Of a DNA stretch of 64,000 nt, positions 33,574-46,072 are shown one piece after another. Each line of letters opens with the position of its first letter. Position 1 is the stretch's first letter. Origin of the DNA: Batillaria attramentaria (taxonomy: Eukaryota > Mollusca > Gastropoda > Batillariidae); NCBI GenBank assembly GCA_018292915.2, contig JACVVK020000032.1, positions 1,827,501 to 1,891,500 on the forward strand. The letters run 5' to 3'. A program made the position numbers and the translations under genes. Under the pieces are notes generated by a model. That model was given only the letters and a program-made list of their open reading frames with translations, had not been told where the DNA came from and made no database searches.

Positions 33574-34820
33574 GCACTCCGGTTAGGCTCATGGCACACG
33601 CGAGAATTTTTTTGTTCGAACAAAACATGAAAAACAGCTCAAAACACGGTCCGGGTAAATTAAGGCAAAGGCATGTTGTAGCCGCATGTCACACGATGAA
33701 CACGGGGAAAAACAAACAAACAAAAAAACAAAAAAAAAACACGCTCGCTGTTTGTTCAGACTACAAACACTCCCGTGGGACATCGGCCTTACAGAGTGAG
33801 ACTCTCGCAGTAGCTGAAACTAAGTCAACGGAAGGTTCAATGTGACGTGAAAAGCACGCGCCTGCGAAAGTGCTGGCGTCACACGCTGACAAGAAAACCT
33901 TCAGGCCGTTTGAAGTACATGTAAGGGAGACCGGGGCAAGTCCGCCCTCGGGGCAAGTCCGTCCTTTGGCTTTTGTTTGAAAACTATGCGCTAAATCGTT
34001 GTTTTGGTGACATCACTACGTCATCCGATCGCCAGGCTTCCTCCCATGTGAATTTGGCTATAATATAGCGCACACTGCTCAACTGAGAACAAAAAAACTG
34101 ATTTTTAGTACTAAAAGTAACTTTCAAGAATTTTTGTTTCGGTCAGGTTTCCGCTATTTCTACTGAAGGCAGACACTCAGAGCAGTGAACAAAGATCAGT
34201 ATCCAAGCTTTCGTTTGGAAGTATCCTTACGGTTGTAGCTGGTGTCAGTGACAGCTGATATCTCGGACAAGATGGATGCCTGTGTCGGGGCAAGTGCGCC
34301 CCCCTCAGCAGGGGCAAGTCCGCCCCGTAGGCGGACATGCCCCGGCGGTGGACGGACTTGCCCCGGTGGTAGACATTCACAAATCCTGAGCGGTTTTTAT
34401 ACTTTTATACCGGGGTCGCCGTGGGCGGCTGGGGGTTGGGTTGGGTGGAGGGTGGGGGGGGGGGGGGTCCGTCCACCTTATCACCACGCTTTCTCCCCAC
34501 CTGAATCTGCCCTTCACGTGGAGCATTCAGGTGAGTTGAGAACCAGTTAAATATCTAATTACTAAACGTAACTTTCAAGATTCTTATTTCGACCAAGTTT
34601 CCACTATTTCTAATGACCGCAGTCAGACATTCTGAGCAGTGACCAACGCTTAAGTTTAAGGGATCCAGATGGCTAAATGGCCGTTAAAAAAAAATGCGCT
34701 ACAAGGGGAGCGAGTACGCCGTCTGAACAGAAAAAAACCCTGCATCAGGAGGTCAGCTTCGAAAAGCTAAAACTGCCAAAAATCACGCACAGAAGAGCAA
34801 GGCAAAGAAATCTCTGAGAT

Positions 34821-34989
34821 ATGAACCATCGGAAGAGGAGGAAGATTACTGCATTGTCTGCTTGTCGACCTGGTCTGCGAGTCAAAGAGGGGAAGTGCAT
34901 CGAATGTAAAGACTGGGCTCCGAGCCATGTGGAATGCGCAGACATCGGGAAAAGTCCATCCTACGTCTGTCACAACTGTTTGGATACAG
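34821..34989 (+). pseudogene. Transposase C-terminal zinc-finger (PHD-like) remnant
   Basis: An open stretch encodes KRRKITALSACRPG, then a cysteine/histidine pattern: CIECKDWAPSHVECAD and YVCHNC. A CxxC..W..H..C...CxxC finger near the C-terminus is common in pogo/Tigger-type and related DDE transposases. No DDE catalytic core survives, and the finger is interrupted at its end by a SINE at 34990. It lies between the inverted ends of the 2.8-kb element. The protein assignment is inference from pattern and position. Confidence 0.6.
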
Positions 34990-35162
34990 GGTGGGTGGGT
35001 GGGTGTTTCGGGGTTTAACGTCCTTTTCCACCACACAGGGTGATATCAAAGACGGGGCAAAGATGAAACAGCCAGCACACATATTTGGCCCCAGCCGGGA
35101 TCGAACTCACGACCCGAGCATTAGAAGTCCAACGCTCTACCAATCGACCACCCCGGCGCACC
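34990..35162 (-). mobile_element. tRNA-SINE family 1 copy inserted in the transposase remnant
   Basis: Full-length copy with exact 12-base target-site duplication GTTTGGATACAG at 34978-34989 and 35163-35174. B-box GAGTTCGATCCC and tail (GGGT)n are visible. Orientation is opposite to the transposase remnant. Confidence 0.96.
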
Positions 35163-35415
35163 GTTTGGATACAGAATCAGTCTACAGCTCCTGAGATGGT
35201 CTGCACTGTGCAAGTTGCCGGAGTTGAAGACATCGCATAACGCATATTTTGTTCTCGTTGTACCAGACAGTTTGCTGGTGTTTCGGTTCTGATATTTTAA
35301 AAAAAAAGGACTGCATGGTGTGCTGTGTTGTGAGAAGTTTGAGTGTTGGAGTATGTCTGGTGTTTTTGAGGATGGACTGTGTGGATGTAAGTAAGGGTAT
35401 AAAGGGACACGCGCG

Positions 35416-35480
<65 letters not shown>

Positions 35481-35544
35481 GCCTAGCGAGTCCTTTATTG
35501 TTATGTCAGCGCAGCGCTATACAAACTAGAGGAGCAAAGCCTCC

Positions 35545-36408
35545 TTGGCTCACTTGTGAGATGGGTCAAGGTCATTCAAAAGAGCTGTAATGACCTTAAC
35601 CTTGAGTCAAGGGCACTCAAATGGGTATGTCTGCATAGGTCTCTTTGCTGCCTATCATTGTGCCTTGTTTGGTGCCTCTGCTGTTTGTTGTTTCCAAGTA
35701 AATGCTAACGTTAAAGTCTCCGCAAAACATCTTGAATGGCCTTGACCTTGACTCACGGAAATTGAATACAAGTATGCCAGTTCAGGAATGTCTATCGTCA
35801 TGCAAAGTTTGATGCCTCTGGTACCCCTAGATTCTGAGAAAATGGCAATTTTAAATTTCCAATGAGACAGCTTCGATGACCTTGACCTTCAGTCAAGGTC
35901 ATTCAAAATGGTATGTCTTGAAAGGTCTTGCTGCTGTTCATCAGCAAGCCAGGTTTGGTGCTTCTGCTGTTTATTGTTTCTGAGAAAATGCCAATGTTAA
36001 GGTTTTGGAAGGTTTTCCGCAAAAAGCTTGCATGGCCTTGACCTTGACTCAAAGTCACTGAATACAGGTATGTAAGTAAAGGTGTTGTCAATATCTATCA
36101 TCATGCAAAGTTTGATGTCTCTGGCTTTTCTAAATTCTGAGAAAATGCCAATGTAAAATTTCCAAACAGACAGCTTTAGTGACCTTGACCTTGGGCCAAG
36201 ATCAATCACTATAATATGCTTTGAAAGGTCTCTTGGCTGTCTATCAGCTTGCCACGTTTGGTGCTTCTGCTGCTCATTGTTTCTGAGAAAATGCCAATGT
36301 TAAGGTTTACTGCGGACACACAGACAGACAGACACACACACAGACAGACACACAGACAGACGACGGAGGGTTATTACATAGACTCACTTTGTTACACAAG
36401 TGAGCCAA
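35545..36408. mobile_element. Inverted-ended element with a tandem core of TGACCTTGACCTT units
   Basis: Ends TTGGCTCACTTGTGA and TCACTTGTGTAACAAA (other strand, preceded by TTGGC) form inverted repeats. The core is five units of about 130-155 bases alternating A-B-A-B-A (starts near 35594, 35751, 35879, 36031, 36181). Type A contains TTCTGCTGTTTATTGTTTCT and type B contains CATGCAAAGTTTGATG. Near the right end is an (ACAGAC)n tract. It is nested in the 2.8-kb transposon. No target-site duplication was found. Confidence 0.75.
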
Positions 36409-36702
36409 AAACATTTATTGTTTTCACTATTTATGCCCAAAGCATTTGTGGGAGAACTTGCCCCAGACACCGGGCGGACTTGCCCCATGTCGGGGTAAGT
36501 CCGCCCTGTGGAGGGTAGGTCAGCTCACAGACAAATCTGAGTACTTTTTTTTATGGCAGTCTTCCCATTTTTTTTTTTTACTACACAATGTAGGCAAGAT
36601 ATTTGCGCTTAATTTAAACCAGTAGTTGATCCTCCAGCCTTAATGATACGTTCTCCAGGTCGCTCAGACTGCGAAGTGGAGCGAACTAGCCCCGGTCTCC
36701 CT

Positions 36703-37973
36703 TATATTGCACTCAGCGCTCTTCTTAGTATTTCGAGCGTACGGGCGCACTCACAACTTCAAGTACGACTGTTCCCAAACACAATTTGTCTTCTTTGAAA
36801 CCATATCATCTTGAAATATGCACGCGCTTCACAGACCCATAGATTTTAACCCATCAGTGTTTAATGTTTGGAGACAGCATACCATGAGATGCCCAAATGG
36901 ATGTCTTCTCCCAGCAAATCCTGTCGTTACCAGATATAATTATGCCACTGACATGTCAATGTTAGTGGCCCCATGTATGTTTCCATGATCATGGATAAAG
37001 ACTACTGTAACAATCAGCCAAATTTTAACAATAATTTTTTTTTTTTTTAACTGGAAAGATATGAACAGGTCCGCATACCTTTTTAACATATTTACTTTTC
37101 AGGTATTTGCATTTCGGAAAACTTCGTTCTGAACTTAGTTTCTCATTCGTTTTAATTTTCAACCGTTTTTGCGTTCAAGTAGGCTGCAATCCTTACCTCA
37201 AGTTTCGTTTATCAGAACGGAAAATGACTGCCACCAATCACTGCAAGCTTCATACACATGAAATGTTCTTGAACCTTTAAACCGTTCTTCAAATGCCTGT
37301 CTATCCATGCCTATCTTCCTTAACACCCCCGCCACATGGGAGTGATTGGGGACCTATAGATCTATCCCTGGCCATCCCAACTCATTTATATCTCAAAGAA
37401 GAAAGCTGGCGGTTACGCCTGCACTGTCCGTCCACACACAGATGGGGGAGGGGGGGAATTAAATCAGTGTAGCAGGTCGAGGTAACCCTTCGCTCACCCG
37501 TAAAAATCACGCCCAGCGGCTACGGTTGGCCGACGTCTCCGCACAACACTTCGGTTTACTGACAACGCAAACACAGCGATTTCCTGATCCACACAGCGTT
37601 CCTACCTGACCTGATCCTTCGGCGTAAGATTAGAGCATCTTTTGGTGGAATCACTTGAATTAATCCTTTCCAGGTCGTGCGAATCACACCCCACCAACAA
37701 CGCGACATGTAAAGGTCCAGAATTCGGCCAGCCTGCCTAACCAGGTATTGCAAAACGAATGACAGCAATACGCTGGGTGTACTCACAAAATGCACTCGTT
37801 ATCACGCGCTCATGCCCACCACAACTTCTATCACATCTTGCCAAATTCTTTATCTACTTTTATCGGTACTAACTTACAACCTGAACCACGTGTGCCCAGC
37901 AAGTGGTCTCTATGTCTCAAAGCCATTGGTCATTTTAGTACGAGCTAGGCTTTACTCTCTCTCTCTCTCTCTC

Positions 37974-38063
<90 letters not shown>

Positions 38064-38249
38064 TGGGGGGAGGGGGGAGAGAGAGAGGGTGGGTGTGTGT
38101 TTGGGACTTTAACGTCCTTTTCCACCACGTACGGGTGATATCAAAGACGGGGCAACGAGAAAAAAGCCAGCACAAATATTTGGCCCCAGCCGGGATTCGA
38201 ACTCACGACTCTAGCATTGAGAGTCCAACGCTCTGCCATTCGGACATCC

Positions 38250-38306
<57 letters not shown>

Positions 38307-39951
38307 ATACTTGGCATCGTCGCCACATTAATAAGAACGAAAATCAAATCCCCACCATAGGAAGTGTGTCTGAATAAGGTCGCACAACTATATCACGGCC
38401 GAGGCGCCAAAAATCGACACCCCGACCACAACCACCATCCAAAGTAAAGAAGAAGAAAAAAAAATCGATAATGTAAGCCTCCATTTTCATGCCCCAGCAC
38501 ACGCTAATCTCGACAAGAAACCTTACCAGGACACAGGCTGAACTTCCCACACCCGGGAGAGACAATCAGTCTAATTCACTTTCAGCAGCGAACCTGCCAT
38601 GAAAACTCCGCCCTCCTGGAGACTGCTTATTTCGGGAAGGGGGGGGGGGGGGAGAGGGGAACCGAGGGGTCATTCCACCCTTGTACAGAAGGCCTATCGC
38701 AAGGGGAACCAGGGGTCATTCCACCCTCGCAGACAATGCCTATTGCGAGAGGGGAACAAGCGGTCGTTACCGACAACCCCCTTGGGATAACAGGGTTGGC
38801 CCAACCGGCACAGGTGCCCATGTTTCCGAGGACAGCAGCGTGGACAATGACAACGTCCACGCAGTACTCGGCCAGCAATTGTGGTACGCGTAAAAAGAGG
38901 ATTACAGCCGCGACCGCAGAGAGTCTACCGTATTTGCTGAGCCATCAGCTTTACGCTACTTATCTTACTGACCGTCACTTCAGAGGTGACACAGAGGTCA
39001 TTCTCTGCTGACCCACACACGCAGTAAGCCGTCAAAGTGGAACAAAACAAACTTACTTTCGAATTTTACTACGTATCCGCTCCCCGGACGCAGGAAATGG
39101 ACTGTAAACAAGTGTTATCGAAACACGTTTGGTCAAGGCGGCGCCTTTATCAAACTGACCACAGATAAGAGAACTCGAAGGTCGGGGCCAGAAATTCAGA
39201 ACAGAGGATTAGCCTCGATGGATACACGCCTTTGAATTTCAGGCCCTGTCCGCCATACACGGTGACCAATGAGTAAACACCGACGTCACCCTCGCACAGC
39301 TTTGGCACCAAGGACCCCGGAGAGTCCATGCGGTACCACCCCTTCGTTACAATCCAAGGTCGCGCAGAGGGCAAAGGCTAAGGTCACAGCAAGATGCGAG
39401 CCCGCAAAAAGTGGCCTTGCCAACCTGAGTTGTGCTAAGTGGCAAGTTTCACGGATGAGCTAACTCGCAGTTTTATTGTCTCTGTCAATCTGTCTTCTTA
39501 GTTGCACCTGGGCAGCTCCGCGCATGGCATCTCTCACAATGCTTTCAATCTGTATGTTCATCGCTTTTCTCCCCAGACTGATATGGATCATTTACGACAC
39601 CCCCAACATTTAAGTGTTTTCTTCTTCTTGCCCCCCCCCCCCTTTTTTTTTCTCCAAACTTCTAGGTCGATCCTCATTTTCAATACATCCAACGCAAGTC
39701 AGTCGGGCATGAAAGATCTATTGATATAGATGAAGTTGTATAGCCTGCTGAACTTTCATATTATAATTCACAATCCCATAAATTACCTAGCTTTCACCTT
39801 ATAAAAAAAAATTCAAGATTTCCCATCTGACCATTTCCGGTGGATCCGTTTTTGTCTTCTCGAAGCGCACACGTTTTGCAACAGACGCATCCGTGTGACC
39901 ATCTCTCGAGAAAGGCACTTGCCACGGGAAATTTTATAGCGTCATCTGCTA
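36703..39951. other. Non-coding region between transposon and foldback
   Basis: No gene recognised. Contents: a minus-strand consensus donor (GAG|GTAAGG) ending at 37197, (TC)n(GT)n at 37956-38061, a SINE (38087-38252) and (GA)n at 38253-38303. Three imperfect units of about 50 bases with GGGGTCATTCCACCC lie at about 38650-38770. Confidence 0.5.
38087..38252 (-). mobile_element. tRNA-SINE family 1 copy between two microsatellites
   Basis: Typical body (CCTTTTCCACCACGTACGGG, GGCCCCAGCCGGGATTCGAA). The (GGGT) tail merges with GA/GT repeats and the tRNA head is cut at CATCCCGG by a (GA)n run, so no target-site duplication can be read. Confidence 0.9.
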
Positions 39952-40568
39952 CACGAGCCCAACCCTGTTCCGGGTCCGTCGATAACTCTACTCTCTAGGT
40001 CCCTGCGACGACGGCCAAGTCGATCTAACCGAGACCGAGCCGAGCTAAGTGATACCTAAGAAGGAAAAAACAAAAATACTCAGTGACAAGGGACGTGGAC
40101 AGCCGTTGCGAAAAACTCTGAGGTCCCCGTGTTATTTCACAATGTGCACAGAAGCGGTGAAAACAGTACATTTTCAGCCTGTTTCGAGAATATTGCCTGC
40201 ATGAGTTGTCTCCCTTGTCGCAACAAGCAAACATTTTTCGTAGCAGAGCACAAAGCTGCCGCGAAAAATGCATGCATGCTGCGGGTCTTTATATGCATGG
40301 GGGACAACTCAAGCAGGCAAAAATCTCGAAACAGGCTGAGAATGTGCTGTGCTGGTGAATGCGACAGTTTTCACCGCTTCTGTGCACACTGCGAAACAAC
40401 ACGGGGACCTCAAAGTTGTTCGCAACTGTCCACTTTCCTTGTCACCGAGTACTTTTGTTTTTTCCTTCTTAGGTATCACTTAGCTCGGCTCGGTTTCGGT
40501 TAGCCCGACTTGGCCGTCGTCGCAGGGGCGTGGAGTTATCGACGGACCCGGAAGAGGGTTGACACGAG
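39952..40568. repeat. 617-bp foldback: long inverted repeat with almost no loop
   Basis: Left arm 39952-40244 and right arm 40254-40568 are reverse complements over nearly their full length with scattered mismatches. Matching landmarks are CCGGGTCCGTCGATAACTC, GAGCCGAGCTAAGTGATACC, CACAGAAGCGGTGAAAAC and CAGCCTGTTTCGAGA. The centre is a stem of ACATTTTTCGTAGCAG against CTGCCGCGAAAAATGC. No transposase coding or clear target-site duplication. Confidence 0.93.
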
Positions 40569-43500
40569 GGCCATGAGCGAAACTGACAACTAAAAAATCC
40601 CGCCAGATCGTCTTTACTTTTGTCCTGCTCTACTGACACATTCAGCGGTCAATGCACTCGGCTTGACTAATAAAGGCCCGCTTTTCAAACAAACACCAGT
40701 GCAAATGAGCTCTGCGCTGAGTGTTACTCGTCCGGCTGCTCTGGTGACCCACTATGAGGTCAGCGCGCCCGATCTTCCCATCTGATTTTTACGGATTGAA
40801 CTGGCTACACCGCTAGCCAGCTCAACGCGGACAAGGAGACAACTGACAATGTACACGCAATGGCAGGTCTTTATTTCTTGACTGCAACGTACAGCTCGGG
40901 CCTATTGGGGCGTACCTATGTATTTGATTGGAGTTCAGAAAAACGAAACTGTCAATTTAAAACGTGGGAAAAGAACAGCAAATCTGTGCCATGAATCGTA
41001 CTGAAAAACAGAAGGTTCGAAGAAAACCGGCACGTATGTTTTCCCCTTTTTCTCTGCAATTTGTCAGTTTAACCACGACTTAAATCTGAAAGGTTCCAAA
41101 TGATCCAACCACAACTGGCACAAGGAAAACAGCACACGAGAACACAAAACCCCATGCTCCAGGGCGGCCATGGATTAAAACTGAATTTAAAAAAAATGAA
41201 AAAAGCCATTAGACTGATTCAACAAAAACAGGCCACACCACCATCAATAATCAGACACCCCCCCCCACCCCCCCCCCCCCCAAAGAAAAAAAAATCAAGA
41301 GTGCATACAAATTGACACAAATCAGGCCAAGAGACACACACAAAAATTGTCACGCTATGGAAGTGCACCACATAAATGGATTCTGCTTGATGGATTATGA
41401 TTTAAAAGTTGAACGGGCAAACCTAGACAAGCTCTCCCAGACAGTCCTCCACCAGCGATGGATGATCAATCACCTAGCCTCTTGCCCACGTCATCGCCTG
41501 TCATGCTCCCCGAGTGCCGCTACCGAGGTCCATGAACCCGCACGTCTGTTTGCGGTCTTCTCATGTCAACCGGGCCTGACATAGGTGGGCCTATTTCTTA
41601 TGATTCAGCCCCGATTTCCTCATGGTCCTCGACAAACAAGCCTTTGAATTTTTAGAACCTACGGTACAGTACAGTACACGAGTGACAAAATCCTCCCGTG
41701 TCATGGTGTCCGCGCGTGTTGCTGTAGAAGTTCAATGCACGAGTACAGGCGCCCTTCCTCGCGCAATGCGTGTCCAAGCGGGTAGTGCAGAAAACCGCAC
41801 CACAACTCCTCGGTCTAGCACAGAATAACAAAATTTAATGGGGTGGTGCGCGTGTTTGTTCTTCGATGACAGAACCCGGCGTGAAACCGGTACGTCCCGG
41901 ATTTAGCGCGCGGGAGACATCCGTCTCCACGCGCGTTTATGATAAGAATGTGAAAATATCCACTTACAGACTGGCCAGTCTTATCGTAGGAACTACATCA
42001 GGTGTAAACACGAGTGCATGCAGTGCAAAGATTGTGGAGGAAAGGTCCTGTGAATGACTGCTCGCACCGGCGTACTGGACCACACTTACCGACTTGTCAG
42101 AAAAAAAAAAAAAATACGGGAGCAGAGACATTATTTAAATGTCTCTGACGCAAGTAAAAAGCAAATGCTGTGCGGGAACTGACATCAACAGTAATGCCGC
42201 CTTCAACCATCACAATAATCAATCACCACATTTGTCTGCTCTTACTTTCCAATCACTGTAGTGAATCAGGCCTAAGTATGCCAGAACTCTAACACCAAGT
42301 GGGGCAAACGATAAGGTGAAAGACGATACAAGGGCTCACGGGCAAACCAAACATATACTTCTAGTACAAACAACAGCTGATCCCTACCACAATTGGTTGA
42401 CAAATGTTTGCTGTTTGCCTGCCTGTTTGTACCCTTATTTGACGGAATCACCCAGAGGCACCGAGCCATGCATTTAAATGAAGAACACACCGTCCTGACA
42501 TTCATTTGAATTTTCTGCATGCCTCCCACTGTCTATCAGATGTCAAGTTTTTATTCTGCTTCAATGTAGGTTTGAAGATACCTCTCACCGACTCTTACAG
42601 GCTTGGACTAGACAAACAGGAGATCTGCCATTTTCAGAGATGGATGAGAACATCCAAATTAACATGATTAAACAACTGCACCATGGCCACACACTGGTCA
42701 TTCAACTTCAAAATCCACCCTGAACAGGGCATGCTAAACTGCTGCTAAAGCCACACAGACACACACACACACTGCATAAATATAATTACCTGCAGTTTAA
42801 GTTTAACATCTATTTTCTTATTTTGCAGACAAGGTCCACAAGGACAAAGCAATTTTGCTAAGTACTTGAAGTTCAAAGCGCTCAAAATGAGCTCCTTTTT
42901 CAAGTGCTGCTGGAAAATCCAATAAACTCAAACGAGGACCAAAGAAGCAGTCTGCTACAGCTTTCATAGCTATAGGCCTTCATCGTCGTAAATTAGATAG
43001 GACATTGATGTCTACACTCAAAGTTCTATCGAACAAAAAACAATTACCCTGCAAGGAGAGGACAACATGTAAGGGCAGGTGCCAGCACACACACACACAC
43101 GAAAGTATCCATCTAGTGCCATCATGTAGTAGAAAGGATGAAAATCTCCACAGCTATTCTTCAGTAATTGCAAGGATACGTCTCACCACACCCGTACACA
43201 CGATCCAGCATTCAAATTATGAGGCACAATGGAACACAGCAAAATAAAATAATGTACTATTAATGCGGGTGGGTGGGTGTTTGGGGGTTTATACTATTAA
43301 CGCACAGTACAACAGTGTATCAGTACTCCACATACAGGTCTGTGACAGTACCTGAGGCCCATGCCTCAGGTGCAAGCCAAAGGGATTTCTTATCACAGTA
43401 ATGACTGGACTTTGCACTTTTATTTTTGGTATGGTAATTTCAGAAAACACCTGCATCAACTTACACTTAAATTAGAATCAGGGAAATTGACACACACACA

Positions 43501-45988
43501 CACCAAAAAAACCCGCGGATCTTTCAACCTTAGGTCAGATAGACAACAGATAATCTATGTTGACAGCAATTAGCTCTTTCAGCTGTCAGCGGATGAGCTC
43601 TGATACCAATGAAAATTGACCTAGCAAAGGAGAGAGGTGTCTGATTTCATCACGTTTCACACAGAAGAACACGATACAGTTCTACATCACTTGCTAAACC
43701 AGGAGACTGAAACATAACTCACCCAAAGCAAGACAATATGTCTTAAGGATTGATGTCCGCAAACTGCTTAGATGTCATCGCCATGGCTGCTTTACAGTTT
43801 ATGTCTTGTCCCAGAACAGCTCATTGCCTCTCAACATGCTGTGAAGACCGACACTTTGTATCTGGAAATATAAACAAATGTTCCTTTTCCAGTCATAAAA
43901 TTTATTTTTATGACATGCATAAAAACACACAACAACTTGTATTTAAACAAGCAAAATTCCACACAAAGACTGGTAAAAGTCCAACTGAGAAAAAGTTAAA
44001 CCCTGTCAGTGCTGTCACATTTTCAACTTTCTTCCCTTTTTTTCTTCAAATCACAAGAACTAAATTTACAATACACGTAATTTACATAGTTACAGTCAGT
44101 CCTGTACCAGATTACTGACCAAGAACTGTTTTGTTTTTTTTTTTAAAACACCCCTACCTTGTGTTTCTCAGTTACTGGTTCAAATCCAGTTGTGTACACC
44201 TGTATCACGGTGACTCCTGATACAATGATAGTTATATTTATCCTATTAATAGTGTTATAAGAGAACGCAGTCTGATTGCAGCAGCTACTGAGTGAAGCAC
44301 AAGGACCCACAAGCAGCACTAGCATTAGATCAACCTCTCTACGCCGACTGCAAATCTGATCGGGGTGGCAGGTCAACTCCCATCTTATCACATGTCTCTA
44401 CAAACACTGCTTGTCACAGACTCTATGTTAGTAGCGCAGGCATGGGCTTGTAAGTATTAAGTCAAGGCTGTTTGTTTGACACAAATTTCACTGTGGGGTG
44501 TTCTACATTCGGTTTTCAGCTCCTGTAACCGAGCGTTTGCTGACTCTGAACTTTTGCGACCACATCCACTTCTCCAGTGTCAATGCCAACAAAAGATTCA
44601 AAGTGGCGTGCTGCCATTGCGGTTTGGGTTCTGAGCCGTATAATCCCCACCACATCTTTAAGTTGGCGTAACAATGTTACACATGGGTATGATTCACAAA
44701 GAACTCGGGGTGAACAGTTCAACCCCGTGCTTGGAAAACTTGTTACACAATACTAATTACTATGGCCCAGCCAAAAGGTTCTGCTCCAAAATGGGGCATT
44801 CCACAAAGTAGGTCAGGCTGGACAGCTTGTTATGTAATTTTCTCTTAGCTGATGATACTAAGCCTTCTCATCTTTACGCCTGTACTGCCGCCTCTATCCT
44901 TTCATCTTTTCACCACCCCCCCCCCCCCACCCCCTCCTTTTGTTTCATTCATCCATATTAATTCATCAACTTATTTATTAATTTATTTATTTACAGTCTG
45001 TATTTATCAAATCCATCAATCTGAGAACATGTATACACAAAAAAAAATAGTAAACACATAATCAACATTGCATCTGCACAAAACTTCACGGAAAACATTC
45101 ACGTCTATTCATGTTTAGTTTGTGAACTGGAACGAAGGGTGCTCAGTACGGGGACCTCACATGGTTGTCCACGCTTGAAAAAAAAACTGTTGCACAACAC
45201 AATGTCTAGGGCCTGGCTAAAATGTACTGTATCCCAATGGGACACACCAGAAAATATTGCAGGTTTACAGCTGACTCTTGTGGTCCAAAGCCCTCCTGTC
45301 TTACTCTTAACATACTACTACTGCTACAGACAGTACTGCACTACCTGAGTAAGTATTTCTTTTTCGTTTCTCTTATTCTCTGATTTTTAAAAGGAAAATT
45401 TTAAGGGACAATACTATTGCCCTAAAGATAACATCAGTCTGAGAGCATGGACAACTGATGCCACAGTGGTGATCAAGCCTAGTCAGAGATCAGCACATGT
45501 CTCTGACCTGGTATATAAAATAAAGAAAGAAAGAAAAAAAAAAAAAAAACAGTGACAGACACACACAGACAATGGCAGACAGGGCACTGCATGGACTGCA
45601 TGAGCAAAAACACTCTAGACATCTAGTTAAAAAAAGCAAACAAACAAACAAACACGCACACACACAAACACCTCTTGAATGTTTAATTTCTTGAATTACC
45701 TGTGAATTGGAGAGGTGAGCACTCAGCATGGAGACTGGCACAGAGTCCAAACGCTAAAGAGGAAAGCCGACGACTTTCCTCAAACAAGTCAGGCACACCA
45801 CCTGACTAATCACCGGCTACACGGTTTTCTCAAACACAAGGAGGTCTGAAATCACAGTTACAAAACAGAACGGAGTGACTTTCCCATGTAACCAAAATAG
45901 ATCATGAGATGATGGGTTTCAAGCAGAGGGTGATGAAAATATATATCACAGCTTAAGATGTATCCACTCATGCTATTGATTTACATCA

Positions 45989-45990
<2 letters not shown>
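40569..45990. other. Non-coding region, no gene recognised
   Basis: Includes a 22-bp tail fragment of SINE family 1 at about 43268-43289, poly-C and poly-A runs (41259-41292, 44918-44931) and scattered minus-strand donor-like sites (for example GTAAGT complement near 42087). A 68-codon minus-strand frame at 44516-44722 has no family resemblance I can name. Nothing else was supported. Confidence 0.45.
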
Positions 45991-46070
<80 letters not shown>

Positions 46071-46072
46071 AC
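45991..46072. repeat. (TG)n microsatellite, about 40 units
   Basis: TG repeat ending TGCGCGCGTGTGTGTG. Confidence 0.97.

Larger units (their letters stand above)
26134..33923. other. Upstream non-coding region (probable intron 1 / 5' flank of the SLC4 gene)
   Basis: No convincing exon. It contains a SINE (26506-26686), C-rich and T-rich homopolymers and (GT)n at 29364-29434. It also holds (CA)n at 30359-30429, (TC)n(GCAC)n(AC)n at about 31972-32050, (AC)n at 32715-32785 and a 141-bp tandem duplication at 33292-33573. CpG is fairly frequent between 27 and 30 kb. A full TGACGTCA (CRE-type) site lies at 29168-29175. A consensus minus-strand donor (GTAG|GTGAGT) ends at 32174. Confidence 0.5.
33924..36702. 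mobile_element. Decayed TA-flanked DNA transposon, 2.8 kb, with nested insertions
   Basis: The ends are inverted: AGGGAGACCGGGGCAAGTCC on the left, and the right end reads AGGGAGACCGGGGCTAGTTC on the other strand. A TA dinucleotide (33922-33923 and 36703-36704) flanks both sides. Subterminal copies of GGGGCAAGTCCGCC occur in both orientations at about 33934, 33952, 34286, 34312, 34353, 36450, 36474 and 36496. Such an arrangement usually marks transposase binding sites. A zinc-finger remnant lies at 34821-34989. TA duplications fit the Tc1/mariner/pogo group; the superfamily call is inference. Internal blocks at about 34075-34205 and 34520-34655 are diverged duplicates. Confidence 0.8.

Noticed and set aside
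41100..41584. Plus-strand ORFs with poly-Pro and poly-Lys
   Set aside because: They arise from C- and A-homopolymers; nothing coding-like flanks them.
44516..44722. 68-residue minus-strand frame as a gene
   Set aside because: It reads smoothly but has no recognised motif, no clear splice context and no second exon.
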